DNA of 64,000 nucleotides from Acidovorax sp. CCYZU-2555 (lineage in GTDB: Bacteria; Pseudomonadota; Gammaproteobacteria; Burkholderiales; Burkholderiaceae_C): assembly GCF_018413525.1 (NCBI RefSeq), contig NZ_JAHCDD010000013.1, forward strand, positions 1 through 64,000. Reading direction: 5' to 3'. Positions 1-7,926 of this stretch are shown one piece after another; the stretch's first letter is position 1; each line of letters starts with the position of its first letter. The position numbers were made by a program, and so were the translations under genes. The notes under the pieces are model-generated. The model ran no database searches. It saw only the letters and a program-made list of their open reading frames with translations, and was not told where the DNA came from.

Positions 1-2
1 AA

Positions 3-632
3 TTCAAGCCGCTGCACCAGATCAATCCGCTGCGCCTGGAATGGATCAACGGCATCGCGCCCCTGCATGACCGCGACGTGCTCGATGTGGGCTGCGGCGG
101 CGGCATTCTGGCCGATTCGATGGCGCGCAAAGGCGCCGTTGTGACCGGAATCGACCTCGCAACCAAGTCGCTGCGCGTGGCGCAACTGCATGCGCTGGAA
201 GCCGAAACGCCGCGCATTCGCTACGAAGAAGTGGCCGTGGAAGCACTGGCCGCACGCCAGCCCGCGAGCTTCGATGTGGTCACCTGCATGGAGATGCTGG
301 AGCATGTTCCCGACCCCGAATCGGTGGTCAAGGCCTGCGCAGACCTCGTAAAACCCGGTGGATGGGTCTTTTTTTCGACCTTGAATAGAAACGTTCAATC
401 TTTTGCGCAAGCAATTGTTGCAGCCGAGTACTTGCTCAACCTGCTGCCACGTGGTACGCACGAATACGCAAAAATGATCAAGCCCAGCGAGCTTGCCGGC
501 TTCTGCCGCAGCGCCGGGCTCAACGTGCTGCACGCCAAGGGCTTGCAGCACAACCCGATCACCGGCCGCTACTGGCTCAGCGCCAATACCAGCGTCAACT
601 ACATGATCGCCACGCAAAGGCCAGCGCAATGA
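3..632 (+). CDS. ubiG: UbiG, ubiquinone biosynthesis O-methyltransferase (5' end outside window)
   Basis: SAM-dependent methyltransferase that O-methylates ubiquinone precursors at two steps of the pathway. The open frame runs from base 3, so the N terminus lies before the window. The glycine-rich SAM-binding motif (VLDVGCGGGILAD) comes about 28 residues in, followed by GIDLA and the family-typical VEALA, FDVVTCMEMLEHV and PGGWVFFSTLNRN stretches. The C terminus (ITGRYWLS...NYMIATQ) matches the usual UbiG end. The stop overlaps the gph start by 4 bases, so the two genes are probably one operon. The codon use looks like that of the host chromosome. Confidence 0.93.
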   Translation, partial: FKPLHQINPLRLEWINGIAPLHDRDVLDVGCGGGILADSMARKGAVVTGIDLATKSLRVAQLHALEAETPRIRYEEVAVEALAARQPASFDVVTCMEMLEHVPDPESVVKACADLVKPGGWVFFSTLNRNVQSFAQAIVAAEYLLNLLPRGTHEYAKMIKPSELAGFCRSAGLNVLHAKGLQHNPITGRYWLSANTSVNYMIATQRPAQ

Positions 633-1303
633 ACATGGCTTTCAAAGGCATCCAGGCCGTATTGTTCGACCTCGACGGCACGCTGATCGACAGTGCCCCC
701 GACCTAGGCGCCGCCGCCGACCAGATGCGCACCGAGCGCGGCTTGCCCTCGTTGCCCGCGGAAAACTACCGTCCCATGGCCGGTGCGGGCGCACGCGGCA
801 TGCTGGGCGTGGCCTTTGGCATCACGCCCGAGGCCTCCGACTACGACACGCTGCGCGAAGAGTTCTTTCGCAACTACGAAGCGCGCATGACGCAGACCAC
901 CTACGCCTTCGACGGCGTCGCCCAGCTGCTGGCCGACATCGAAGCGCGCGGCCTGCGCTGGGGCATAGTGACCAACAAATCGTCACGCTTTACCGACCCG
1001 CTGACCCGCGCCATGCCGCTGTTTCACGGCGCCGGCGCCGTGGTGAGCGGCGACACCACGCCGCATGCCAAACCCCACCCCGCGCCGCTGTTCGAAGCCG
1101 CCAGCCGCCTGGGCCTGCCGCCCGAAGCCTGCATCTACGTAGGCGACGACGAACGCGACATAGTCGCCGGCCGCGCCGCAGGCATGAAAACCGTCGCCGC
1201 CCTCTATGGCTATCTCGGCGCAGTGGCCGCCACAGAGCACTGGGGCGCCGACGCCGCAATTAAATACCCCCACGAGCTCTTGCAATGGCTCGATGTAGCC
1301 TAA
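629..1303 (+). CDS. gph: Phosphoglycolate phosphatase, HAD family
   Basis: Hydrolyses 2-phosphoglycolate, a salvage product of DNA repair and oxygenation. The 224-aa protein is full length for the family. It shows HAD motif I (LFDLDGTLIDS, nucleophile D14 and D16), a motif II region (GIVTNK), the motif III lysine in HAKPHPAPLF, and motif IV (VGDDERDI). The ATG overlaps the ubiG stop (ATGA), indicating translational coupling; ubiG-gph pairs are common in betaproteobacteria. Another phosphatase of the same subfamily cannot be excluded, but the gene neighbourhood supports gph. Confidence 0.9.
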   Translation: MNMAFKGIQAVLFDLDGTLIDSAPDLGAAADQMRTERGLPSLPAENYRPMAGAGARGMLGVAFGITPEASDYDTLREEFFRNYEARMTQTTYAFDGVAQLLADIEARGLRWGIVTNKSSRFTDPLTRAMPLFHGAGAVVSGDTTPHAKPHPAPLFEAASRLGLPPEACIYVGDDERDIVAGRAAGMKTVAALYGYLGAVAATEHWGADAAIKYPHELLQWLDVA

Positions 1304-1315
1304 AATGTGCTTCAT

Positions 1316-1693
1316 GGGGCTGTCCTGGTTTCGACGTGGGTTCGGAGCCGGTGTGGTGCATGTCGAGCTTGAATGACGCTCGTAAATCTCCGTTCAAAAA
1401 AACTAACTGCAAACGACGAACGTTTCGCACTCGCCGCTTAATCCGGTGAGCTTTGCAACAGCACGTTGATGGGCTGGGCAAGGGGGTCGCAAGACTTCCA
1501 GGCTGCAAAGGAATCTTCATCAACTGGTTCTGTGCCGGGTACCTTGGTATGGAACAAGAAAATAGGGTACTGGCTTTGTTCACAGCGTGTGCCTGCGCGG
1601 TGACCGAGGCGAGATTTAAATCAGAACACTAAACATGTAGATCTGCCCGGTAAAGGCTTGCGGACGCGGGTTCAATTCCCGCCAGCTCCACCA
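1316..1693 (+). ncRNA. ssrA: Transfer-messenger RNA (tmRNA)
   Basis: Rescues stalled ribosomes. The 5' end GGGGCUG pairs with CAGCUCC at the 3' end (one G-U pair), followed by discriminator A and an encoded CCA at 1691-1693. The T-arm GGUUCAAUUCCC is present. The tag reading frame starts at GCA 1409-1411, encodes ANDERFALAA and stops at TAA 1439-1441. The last 29 bases form part of the phage attachment core, so integration leaves a complete tmRNA on the left side. Confidence 0.97.
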
Positions 1694-1698
1694 CCATA
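1665..1698 (+). repeat. attL core, 34-bp direct repeat of ssrA 3' end
   Basis: This 34-bp stretch, from the T-arm of ssrA to 5 bases past its CCA end, recurs exactly at 59007-59040. Bases just outside the two copies differ (A1664 against G59006, C1699 against A59041), which fixes the limits. The integrase gene lies immediately inside this end. Confidence 0.95.
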
Positions 1699-1699
1699 C

Positions 1700-1743
1700 A
1701 CCGCCCTGCACTAGGTAAAGCCCAGTGCAGGGCGGTTTTTTTT
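1700..1743 (+). terminator. Intrinsic terminator downstream of ssrA, phage-supplied
   Basis: A perfect 13-bp stem (1700-1712 with 1724-1736) with an 11-nt loop is followed by a run of T. It lies on the phage side of attL, so the prophage replaces the tmRNA terminator it displaces. Confidence 0.9.
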
Positions 1744-1774
1744 GTGCTCAGATGGTGTCGGCTGGTGCGCTGGA

Positions 1775-1803
1775 ATGCACCGAAAGTGCACCGAAAATGC
1801 ACG
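1775..1803. other. Probable arm-type integrase binding repeats, left arm
   Basis: Short direct repeats of the form TGCACCGAAA occur twice, with a third partial copy, about 80 bases inside attL. Similar CACACCGAAA repeats occur near attR (58955-58976). Arm-type sites in this position are expected for tyrosine integrases; binding is inferred. Confidence 0.5.
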
Positions 1804-1810
1804 GGCCGCT

Positions 1811-2986
1811 TCAGCCGACGGCCTGCAGTATCGCCTTGGGCTTCTGGTAGTCCTCGCGGATGAACTTGCCATAGGTGCGAAACACCATCTCAACGTCCTC
1901 ATGCCCCAGTTGCTGGGCCACGTACCAGGGGTTGGCGCCGGCGGTCAGCAGCGTTGACGCGTAGGTGTGCCGGATTTGGTAGGGGTTGCGGTACTCGATG
2001 CCGGACCTGGCCATGATGGGCAGCCAGGCCGTCTTGCGAATCTGAGCATCCGTATCCCAGGGTTTCAGCGTCCGTGGGTTGAGCCAAATCCGTTCACCGC
2101 GCAGCTGGCTCATCGGCTTCTGCGCCCTCAACGCGTCCAGCGCTTCGGGGTTGAGGTCGACTGTTCGGATGCCGGCCGCAGTTTTTGGCGCCTTGAGCAC
2201 GCCTGCCACCTGATTTTGTTCGATTCGCGCCGTCGCCTTGTCAAAATCGACGTGCCGCCATTCCAGCGCCTGTAGCTCACCAGGGCGCAGGCCAGTGTTG
2301 AACCAGAACTGGAACATCGGCCTCTCATCGAGCCGGCATGCCTCAAGGATCGTGATGCGCTCAGCCTGCGTGAAAGGCTGGATCACGTAATCACTCGCTT
2401 TGCTGGTCTGGCGGATGAGCTTCACCAGCGCGATGCGGTCAAAAGGGTTGAACTCGATCAGCCCATCGTTGAGTGCATCTTCCATGACGGACCGAAGAGG
2501 AATCAGCATATTGCGGATGGCCTTGCTGGTGCAATCCATCTCGCTCACCCATTCTCGCAGGGCACTGGGCGTGACCTCGTGCAGCTTCCATCCGTGCCAA
2601 TGGCGCATGCGCTCACCCGTGATGCTCTTGGCGTAGCCGTTGCAAGTGGCCTTGCTCATCTTCCCGTTCAACACCTGCTTCTGGTACAGCGCCAGTTGCT
2701 TTTCCAGCATGTCTTCCATGAGGGAAGCTCCCGGGGCGGGGCGCTTCGCCTTGGGGCTTTCCGGAAAATAGTCGGCATATTCGAACTTGCCATCGGCAAT
2801 TTTTCGGCGGATTTCATTGCGCAGATTGGCTGCGTATTGGATGGCGTTTTTGGTAATTGGGCCTTCTGGCATGAGCTCGCGGCATTGCTCACCACCATAG
2901 GTGAAAAAAATCTGCAGCCGCGGCCCGGACTTCATTTCTCGGAGGGTTACCCCCGGTGGGGTTGTGTGGCTTGTCTTGCGATCCAT
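1811..2986 (-). CDS. int: Tyrosine-recombinase integrase
   Basis: Site-specific recombinase expected to act on the ssrA att site. The 391-aa product has an N-terminal arm-binding region, a SAM-like core-binding domain (about 90-190) and a C-terminal catalytic domain. Visible active-site residues are R234 (NTGLRPGE), R339 (YQIRHTYAS, with Y where box II often has H), H362 (QQLGHE) and the nucleophile Y372 (RTYGKF). A longer upstream frame exists, but the ATG at 2986 has GGAAG 8 nt upstream and overlaps the xis 3' end by 40 bases, so it is preferred. A position next to attL is typical for a phage integrase. Confidence 0.93.
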   Translation of the reverse strand: MDRKTSHTTPPGVTLREMKSGPRLQIFFTYGGEQCRELMPEGPITKNAIQYAANLRNEIRRKIADGKFEYADYFPESPKAKRPAPGASLMEDMLEKQLALYQKQVLNGKMSKATCNGYAKSITGERMRHWHGWKLHEVTPSALREWVSEMDCTSKAIRNMLIPLRSVMEDALNDGLIEFNPFDRIALVKLIRQTSKASDYVIQPFTQAERITILEACRLDERPMFQFWFNTGLRPGELQALEWRHVDFDKATARIEQNQVAGVLKAPKTAAGIRTVDLNPEALDALRAQKPMSQLRGERIWLNPRTLKPWDTDAQIRKTAWLPIMARSGIEYRNPYQIRHTYASTLLTAGANPWYVAQQLGHEDVEMVFRTYGKFIREDYQKPKAILQAVG

Positions 2987-3195
2987 GCGTCTGCTTCCTT
3001 GATATTGACGTGCAACCGATTTGCCACGGTGGCAATGTGTTTTCCCGCCAACCACCAGCCTTTCTTGCGGTAGTGGCGAACAGTTTCGACAGGGGTGCCG
3101 GTCAGCTCGAAATACTTCTCGGCGCGCACCCAAACGGGTTCAACGGCCTGCACGGTAGTGCCTGCAGATGCTTGCTCTGTAACTTTGTGTTTCAT
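2947..3195 (-). CDS. xis: Excisionase-like small DNA-binding protein
   Basis: 82-aa protein with an AlpA/excisionase-type winged-helix region: WVRAEKYFELTG, VETVRHYRKKGWW, then HVNIKEADAWIARQ. Such proteins direct integrase towards excision. It is immediately upstream of int on the same strand and overlaps it, as in many prophages. Its ATG overlaps the stop of a 32-codon frame. Identification rests on fold-like pattern and position, not on a catalytic motif. Confidence 0.8.
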   Translation of the reverse strand: MKHKVTEQASAGTTVQAVEPVWVRAEKYFELTGTPVETVRHYRKKGWWLAGKHIATVANRLHVNIKEADAWIARQATQPHRG

Positions 3196-3290
3196 GATTT
3201 AGGCCTAAAAAAGCCCGCTTGCTGGGCGGGCTGGTCAAAGTCGGGGATGGGTGCGCGCTTGCCGCGGCGCTCTCGTTTGCGGCGGCTCAT
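3192..3290 (-). CDS. Tiny basic 32-aa phage ORF
   Basis: The frame starts MSRRKRERRGKRAP. It has a strong AAGGGGG ribosome site 9 nt before the ATG and is joined by ATGA overlaps to the upstream gene (stop 3287-3289) and to xis. Its second half contains a leftward intrinsic terminator. The couplings support translation; the protein is unrecognised. Confidence 0.5.
   Translation of the reverse strand: MSRRKRERRGKRAPIPDFDQPAQQAGFFRPKS
3207..3232 (-). terminator. Leftward intrinsic terminator before xis
   Basis: Stem 3212-3218 with 3226-3232 (AGCCCGC/GCGGGCT), then a U run on the minus-strand transcript. It would separate int/xis from the rest of the left operon. Confidence 0.75.
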
Positions 3291-4417
3291 GGCTTGGCAC
3301 CCCCTTGCGCAGCGCTGGCTGCGTCGAGATTCAAGGCCGATTCATTCATGACCTGGAAGTGAGTGCATTCCAGATAGCCAGCCTGCGCGGCGCGCATCAG
3401 CAGCGCAGAGTCCACGTCCGTCTCGCCGCAGTCCGCGAACTGCTCGGCCGCCCGCTGTATCTCTCGCAGCTCGGCCGCATCCAGCGCATCCTCCTGCGCT
3501 TGGGCGGGCGTGTCGGCTTCTTCCCGGTAATCGTTTAGGCACTTATGCAGCCGGTCGATGTATTCCTGCGGATTGCAGTGACGGCAGCCATCGCCCACCA
3601 CCCGTTGCGCGAAGGTACAGACGCATTTTTCCTGCGCCTGGCCCGCAAGCTGGGTTGCATGCTCCTGCGCCGGGATGTTGCCAGTGGCGCGCTCAAAGCA
3701 GTCCGCCAAGATGCACAATGCAGCAGCACCACCCAGCCCTGCAAACACGCCTATGCTGCTCGGCGCTTGGCTCAGGCACTCGTCTGCCTTTTCGCGCAGT
3801 TCCTTGATGGCGTTGCGAACGGCGTCATTCGGCACTGCCACGGCTGCGGGCGTTGGTGGGGCGGCTTGCAGGGCGGCGTCGAGTCGCGGCAACTCCATCC
3901 ACGCGATCACCGGCCTATCGACGTTCCAATGCGTTTCTTCGTGGGCGTTGTTCTCGTACCAGCCTTCGGGGCAGAAATACTGGTCCTTTGCCTCGCAGTA
4001 CTCGCCGGATTCGGCGTCGTCATCCGCCATTTCCAGAAAGAACTGCGGCGCCCACATGGCGCGGATCGGCACCTTTACGCCTTCGGTCCAGGCCAGCACA
4101 TAGCGGCCTGCCTCTGGCTTTTCGAGCGCCGGGTCATGCGCCGCGTCCGCACGGTGCAGGCACTTCGCTGCTGCCTGGGAGGGCAGATCGCGGAGCACCT
4201 GGCCGACCAGCGCTCGCACGGCCGCAACGCTGCCGAACTCAATGTAGCCCGCTGCGTTCTCGCGCCCGCCAACGTGCAGAATGCGCTGGCCCAGGTTCAT
4301 GCCTGCCGTGGGGCTTGGTTCTGGAAGCTCCTGCGCCTCCTGCTCTATTCGCCGCAAATCTGCGGAGATTGGCTCCGTAATCTCCGCATGCGCGGTGGGT
4401 TGTGTCTTGTCGGTCAT
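3287..4417 (-). CDS. Phage protein with DUF551-like segment
   Basis: 376-aa protein of unknown role. A central segment (VPIRAMWAPQFF ... WYEN ... VIAWMELP) resembles DUF551-type phage proteins; the rest is alanine- and glutamate-rich, with a short CTFAQRVVGDGCRHC cysteine pattern. The ATG at 4417 has AGGA 8 nt upstream. A longer open frame to 4705 only shadows the next gene. The stop overlaps the 32-codon ORF. It belongs to the leftward early operon. Confidence 0.75.
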   Translation of the reverse strand: MTDKTQPTAHAEITEPISADLRRIEQEAQELPEPSPTAGMNLGQRILHVGGRENAAGYIEFGSVAAVRALVGQVLRDLPSQAAAKCLHRADAAHDPALEKPEAGRYVLAWTEGVKVPIRAMWAPQFFLEMADDDAESGEYCEAKDQYFCPEGWYENNAHEETHWNVDRPVIAWMELPRLDAALQAAPPTPAAVAVPNDAVRNAIKELREKADECLSQAPSSIGVFAGLGGAAALCILADCFERATGNIPAQEHATQLAGQAQEKCVCTFAQRVVGDGCRHCNPQEYIDRLHKCLNDYREEADTPAQAQEDALDAAELREIQRAAEQFADCGETDVDSALLMRAAQAGYLECTHFQVMNESALNLDAASAAQGGAKP

Positions 4418-4449
4418 GGTTTTTTTCCTGTTTATTCGTTGGCAATAAT

Positions 4450-4998
4450 TCATGCTGCGAGGGTCGCGCGCCGGCGCGCAAGGAGCCCGCGCAGGGCGGC
4501 CTTGTAGCTGGCCTTGGCCTCTTTCTTGGTCTTGGCCCACTGGCCTTCCGCATCGCGATAGGTGCCGTAGTCGCCATCCCATGCGTCCCGGTACATGCGG
4601 TACTCCCCGGCGCCCCGCCACCAATCCCCACGGCTTTCGAACTTCGGCAGCCGCGCCCCGCACAACCACTCTCCGAACGAGAAACCGGTGTCGGCGTCCA
4701 TCCATTCGCGGTGTTGCGAATGCTTCGGCGGCGGCGGCGGCGGCGGCTGCGGCAGCATCTCCAATGCCAGCGCGCGGCCAGCGTCAGTGGTGTAGAACAC
4801 GATGTCGCTCGGATCGCAGAAGCTCGGCGCGCGATGCCGGCCCATCAGGCCCAGGCGCTCAAGCGCTTCTAGGTCCGGCATGTCGTGATGGCCTGGGCCG
4901 GCGACAAAGTAGTCGCGGAACGGTTCCCGCCTGTCGGCGCGCAGGCCCAGCGTGTGGTGCAGCAGTTCGATCTGGTAAGGGCTGGCTGTAGTGGTCAT
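4450..4998 (-). CDS. Hypothetical phage protein
   Basis: 182-aa protein, unrecognised. It starts MTTTASPYQIELLHHTLGL, where an N-terminal stretch reads like a winged-helix/DNA-binding region (LEALERLGLMGRH). A proline run (seven P) and a basic C terminus follow. The ATG at 4998 has GGAG 10 nt upstream. The frame continues open to 5589, but that part shadows the neighbouring gene. Confidence 0.7.
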   Translation of the reverse strand: MTTTASPYQIELLHHTLGLRADRREPFRDYFVAGPGHHDMPDLEALERLGLMGRHRAPSFCDPSDIVFYTTDAGRALALEMLPQPPPPPPPKHSQHREWMDADTGFSFGEWLCGARLPKFESRGDWWRGAGEYRMYRDAWDGDYGTYRDAEGQWAKTKKEAKASYKAALRGLLARRRATLAA

Positions 4999-5005
4999 GC
5001 TGCTG

Positions 5006-5641
5006 TCACTCCAAAGAAAAAGCACGCTGGTGCGTGCTCGGGGTGGTTGGTTGGCTGACCGCGCATCTGCGGGCCAGCTCGCAAAGCCATTGCGCCAGTT
5101 CGGGCGGCGTGTGTTCGCGTTCGGCTTTGGTGATGTGCGGGCGGTGGTCAATCCGCTTGCGGCTCTGAACGACGTGCGTGGCCTCGCCCAGCCGCATAGG
5201 GATCGGCGGCAGGTTGGCGGGCGCGCAGCCGACGATGTAGAGCAGCGTGGCCTTCTCGGCGCGGTGCCCCCACCAGTTCTGATGAATGGGCAGAGTCCAG
5301 CCGCCATACGCATCGATCTGACCAGGGGGGGGCAATCCTGCCTTTTTCCAGAGCAGCGATCCCACGGGATGCTCGAGCACGCCGCCAAACCGCCGCACTT
5401 GGCGAACGCTCCAGATGGCCAGCTGTCTCTCGCCCTTGCGAGGCTTGGCGAACTGGCGAAGCCGGCCCCAAGCTCGGCAGGGCGGGTGCGCCACGACTGG
5501 AGCGCCGCCTGGCCAGAGTTTGGCGTCGCGCTCGATGTCCCAAACGTCTGCCCCGGGCAGTGTCTTGTAGGTGCTGTCTGCGCGGGCAAACAGCACCGCT
5601 ACGGTCTGCTGCAGCGGCAGGGTGAATGCGTCACGCTTCAT
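5006..5641 (-). CDS. Phage protein with PPC motif, distantly C5-methyltransferase-like
   Basis: 211-aa protein. DVWDIERDA precedes VVAHPPCRAWGRLR, and VLEHPVGSLLW follows. This order recalls the acidic motif, the PPC motif IV and the E-N/H motif VI of DNA cytosine-C5 methyltransferases. However, no glycine-rich SAM motif and no target-recognition domain are visible, so methylation activity is not claimed. Start at 5641 (MKRDAFTLPL). The neighbouring gene lies 8 bases downstream. Confidence 0.7.
   Translation of the reverse strand: MKRDAFTLPLQQTVAVLFARADSTYKTLPGADVWDIERDAKLWPGGAPVVAHPPCRAWGRLRQFAKPRKGERQLAIWSVRQVRRFGGVLEHPVGSLLWKKAGLPPPGQIDAYGGWTLPIHQNWWGHRAEKATLLYIVGCAPANLPPIPMRLGEATHVVQSRKRIDHRPHITKAEREHTPPELAQWLCELARRCAVSQPTTPSTHQRAFSLE
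5013..5038 (-). terminator. Leftward intrinsic terminator
   Basis: AGCACGC (5021-5027) pairs with GCGTGCT (5032-5038) across a TGGT loop. The minus-strand transcript then reads a U-rich run. It overlaps the 3' end of the gene at 5006-5641 and precedes the gene starting at 4998. Confidence 0.7.
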
Positions 5642-5646
5642 GGATT

Positions 5647-5672
5647 GGGTTTCTTTGGGAAAAAAGAAACCC
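5647..5672. terminator. Perfect 10-bp inverted repeat, probable terminator
   Basis: GGGTTTCTTT (5647-5656) and AAAGAAACCC (5663-5672) enclose a 6-base loop just upstream of the 5641 start. It could act as a terminator or translational hairpin on either strand. Confidence 0.5.
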
Positions 5673-5708
5673 GCTCGCGGCACGGCACCGGGCGGGTTTC
5701 AACGGTAT

Positions 5709-5735
5709 AAAAAAGCCCGCATGATGCAGGCCCTT
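5709..5735 (-). terminator. Leftward intrinsic terminator after the 5815-6546 gene
   Basis: GCCCGC with an imperfect partner GCAGGC and a short loop, followed by six U on the minus-strand transcript. Confidence 0.65.
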
Positions 5736-5814
5736 AAAACTGGTTTGTTCTTATATTAGGAAAAAATTATCTAAGTCATCCACCTTGCATGATTTATCAA
5801 TATTGTGTATGTCG

Positions 5815-6546
5815 CTATTGTGGAGCCTCTACTACCCAAGTACTCCCCGGAAACACGCCGGCCTCCTTCAATGAGCGTATATCTGAAATCGGCTTTCCAG
5901 GGGATCCGCCGATTAGCATGCGCACAGTGCGAAGTATCTCGTTTGTTGCTTTGTTCCTTATGACCCAAAGTGAGCCATATTGAAAGGGGCGCACCTTGGG
6001 TGTCAGCTGGAAATAGATGTGATTTGTTAGATCGCTTATTGTGTCGAATGCTGCAATCGGATATGTATAAACGGCATCAGGACGCCCCAAGAAATCAGCA
6101 GCGTCTACAGTGAAAGTTGTTGCCTCCTGTACCTCTTTGGCTACTTGCTCTGCAATCTCTTTGGGTGGCGTGCTAGTGTTTAGCAGGTTGGTAACAGATT
6201 CGAGAATCTTTTTCTCCAGCTCAGCGCCATCGGCGCGAAGCGCTTCTACGTGTAGATTACTTGCGCTGGCTCTGTTTAGGAAAATTTCATCTGAGCGAAA
6301 GTCGCTGGGGGCATACAACTTTTCATGATGGCAACTAACAAGCCATCCGAATAAAAGCAGAACGACTACAGGGAAGGAAACCAGAAAATATACGAGCGGT
6401 ATTCGCTCGGTGGCTTCAAGTCTTGAATTGAATCCAAGAGTTAGTGCAGCAAATCCATAGATTAGAACAATAAATAAAGCAATTATTCCTAGCGGATTTT
6501 TTGCTAAGCTTTTTGCGGTGGTTTGAAATGTGTTTGGACTGGACAT
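5815..6546 (-). CDS. AT-rich membrane protein with two N-terminal TM helices
   Basis: 243-aa protein. Two hydrophobic helices (NPLGIIALFIVLIYGFAA and LVYFLVSFPVVVLLLFGWLV, about residues 18-72) are followed by a soluble domain beginning KLYAPSDFRSDE. The C-terminal half (TNHIYFQLTPKVRPFQYG ... SLWVIRNKATNE) looks beta-rich. Base composition is clearly more AT-rich than its neighbours, suggesting a recently acquired moron. The ATG at 6546 is preferred over a TTG at 6555; neither has a strong ribosome site. A membrane-anchored effector or superinfection-exclusion role is possible, but nothing specific is recognised. Confidence 0.75.
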   Translation of the reverse strand: MSSPNTFQTTAKSLAKNPLGIIALFIVLIYGFAALTLGFNSRLEATERIPLVYFLVSFPVVVLLLFGWLVSCHHEKLYAPSDFRSDEIFLNRASASNLHVEALRADGAELEKKILESVTNLLNTSTPPKEIAEQVAKEVQEATTFTVDAADFLGRPDAVYTYPIAAFDTISDLTNHIYFQLTPKVRPFQYGSLWVIRNKATNEILRTVRMLIGGSPGKPISDIRSLKEAGVFPGSTWVVEAPQ

Positions 6547-6702
6547 TGAATGCAATTTGATACTGGTTAATCTGTTTATTTTTCAATGCTTATTGCGTTT
6601 ATTCGGCCGTGCTTCAGCTTACGTGGGTCAATCATGCCATACAAAATGTAACCGACAATACGTGGCAGCGCCTTTGGAATAGACGCGCAACAACTTACTC
6701 GT

Positions 6703-6888
6703 TCAGCGGCAGGGGGCAGATTGGTGTCTACAGGGCAAACCCTGGCCTTCTTCGAGGTGGGCGGGTGCTTCTGCGTGGCAGCTGATGCAGCGCCGAGCGG
6801 GCTCCAGTTGTGCTGCGCGGTGCCCGCTGCACTTCACGGCCTTCACGCCATCGGGGTAGACCTGAATGACAGGCATAGCGCTTACCAT
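6703..6888 (-). CDS. Possible small cysteine-containing phage protein
   Basis: About 61 aa, starting MVSAMPVIQVYPDGVKAV, with a CISCHAEAPAH motif and scattered further Cys/His that could bind metal. An AGGT lies a few bases before the ATG at 6888. The composition looks protein-like, but the gene stands alone between two oppositely arranged morons. Confidence 0.4.
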   Translation of the reverse strand: MVSAMPVIQVYPDGVKAVKCSGHRAAQLEPARRCISCHAEAPAHLEEGQGLPCRHQSAPCR

Positions 6889-6914
6889 CGGCACCTACTA
6901 CATGGAGGGAGCAG

Positions 6915-7568
6915 ATGGATGCAAATGAACTTGCAGAGGCAATCGCGCGGGCCGTTGTAGCGGCGAAGCCGGCGCCGGAGCATTGCTGGGGCTTAGCTGA
7001 ATGGCCCGCATGTATGAGTAGCTCTGAATGGGCTGCTTGGGTACAAGCTGTCTTTAGTATCGTCGCAATCGTCGCGGCTTTTTGTGTGGCTTGGGGCTCG
7101 CACTGTCTGCAGCGAAGAGCTGAGTTGGGGCGGATGCTCCAAGTGGCGGATCAGGTAGCGCTGCGAGTCTGGCGGCGTCTTGATGGCTATATTCGAGCGC
7201 GGGACACCACCGCAGGGCCATATGACCTTTTCTTTGATAGCGAGCACGCGCTTGCGGCACGAGAGTTCATGAAGGCTCATCTCAAGAGAGAAATTGCTAC
7301 CGAACAGGATGTGCTCTCACTAATAGTTTCGAAACGCAGCGTGTCCCATCACTTGTCGCAAGCACTCGCGTTAATAGAGCAAAACATCGCCGACATCGAA
7401 TTGCTGGCAGACATTGATGTGCCAATACATCAGCGCGCCTCAATCATTCAAAACTACAAAGATAGGACAGCTGCTGCGTTCGTCAGCTTCGAAGCAGCGC
7501 AGGTTGCGATACGCGATTATTTGGACGCACGTGGTTTTCGCGTTGTGCCGCGTACCTCGCTGCCGTAG
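6915..7568 (+). CDS. Single-TM moron protein, unknown
   Basis: 217-aa protein on the strand opposite to the left operon. One hydrophobic helix (WVQAVFSIVAIVAAFCVAWG, about 42-61) is followed by a long helical cytoplasmic part. Ribosome site GGAGGG lies 7 nt before the ATG. It presumably has its own promoter and is expressed from the prophage. No family is recognised. Confidence 0.75.
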   Translation: MDANELAEAIARAVVAAKPAPEHCWGLAEWPACMSSSEWAAWVQAVFSIVAIVAAFCVAWGSHCLQRRAELGRMLQVADQVALRVWRRLDGYIRARDTTAGPYDLFFDSEHALAAREFMKAHLKREIATEQDVLSLIVSKRSVSHHLSQALALIEQNIADIELLADIDVPIHQRASIIQNYKDRTAAAFVSFEAAQVAIRDYLDARGFRVVPRTSLP

Positions 7569-7586
7569 GAAATTGTTCTATGTCGT

Positions 7587-7859
7587 CTAAGCTTTGAATT
7601 TTTCGAACGGCAGATTCTTGATGTTCACCCCGAAGAACTTCCCCTTGGACTCCGCTGCCATGAACTGCTGGTGCAGCTCAGCCGACACGTTCGGGTAGTG
7701 GTAAACATGGCCCGGGCCGCGGGTGAACGTCACGGCCATGGTGCCGCTCGCCTCGTCATAGCCAATCGCTGCCACCTGGTTCGATTCCACTGCAGTCAGC
7801 GGAATGTGCTCATAAGTCTTGTCGGTGAATGCCGCGGCGGGAGTCTTTTTGAAGTTCAT
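7587..7859 (-). CDS. KTSC-domain protein (cytoplasmic)
   Basis: 90-aa protein matching the KTSC pattern: VESNQVAAIGYDE, then MAVTFTRGPGHVYHYPNV and ESKGKFFGVNIKNL. KTSC is a small domain of unknown biochemical role, common in phages and plasmids. No signal peptide is present. A second, exported KTSC-like gene lies at 35671-36021. Confidence 0.8.
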   Translation of the reverse strand: MNFKKTPAAAFTDKTYEHIPLTAVESNQVAAIGYDEASGTMAVTFTRGPGHVYHYPNVSAELHQQFMAAESKGKFFGVNIKNLPFEKFKA

Positions 7860-7882
7860 GATTTATCTCGGGTGATTGATCA

Positions 7883-7906
7883 AAAATGCCCGCACCGTGG
7901 CGGGCA
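7883..7906 (-). terminator. Leftward intrinsic terminator downstream of exo
   Basis: TGCCCGC (7887-7893) pairs with GCGGGCA (7900-7906); the minus-strand transcript then has five U. It separates the exonuclease gene from the KTSC gene. Confidence 0.75.
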
Positions 7907-7926
7907 CCGTTCGAGGCGGCTGCGGG

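Noticed and set aside
5006-5641. Functional DNA cytosine methyltransferase
   Set aside because: PPC and EHP motifs are present, but no SAM-binding motif I or target-recognition domain is visible; reported only as distantly similar.
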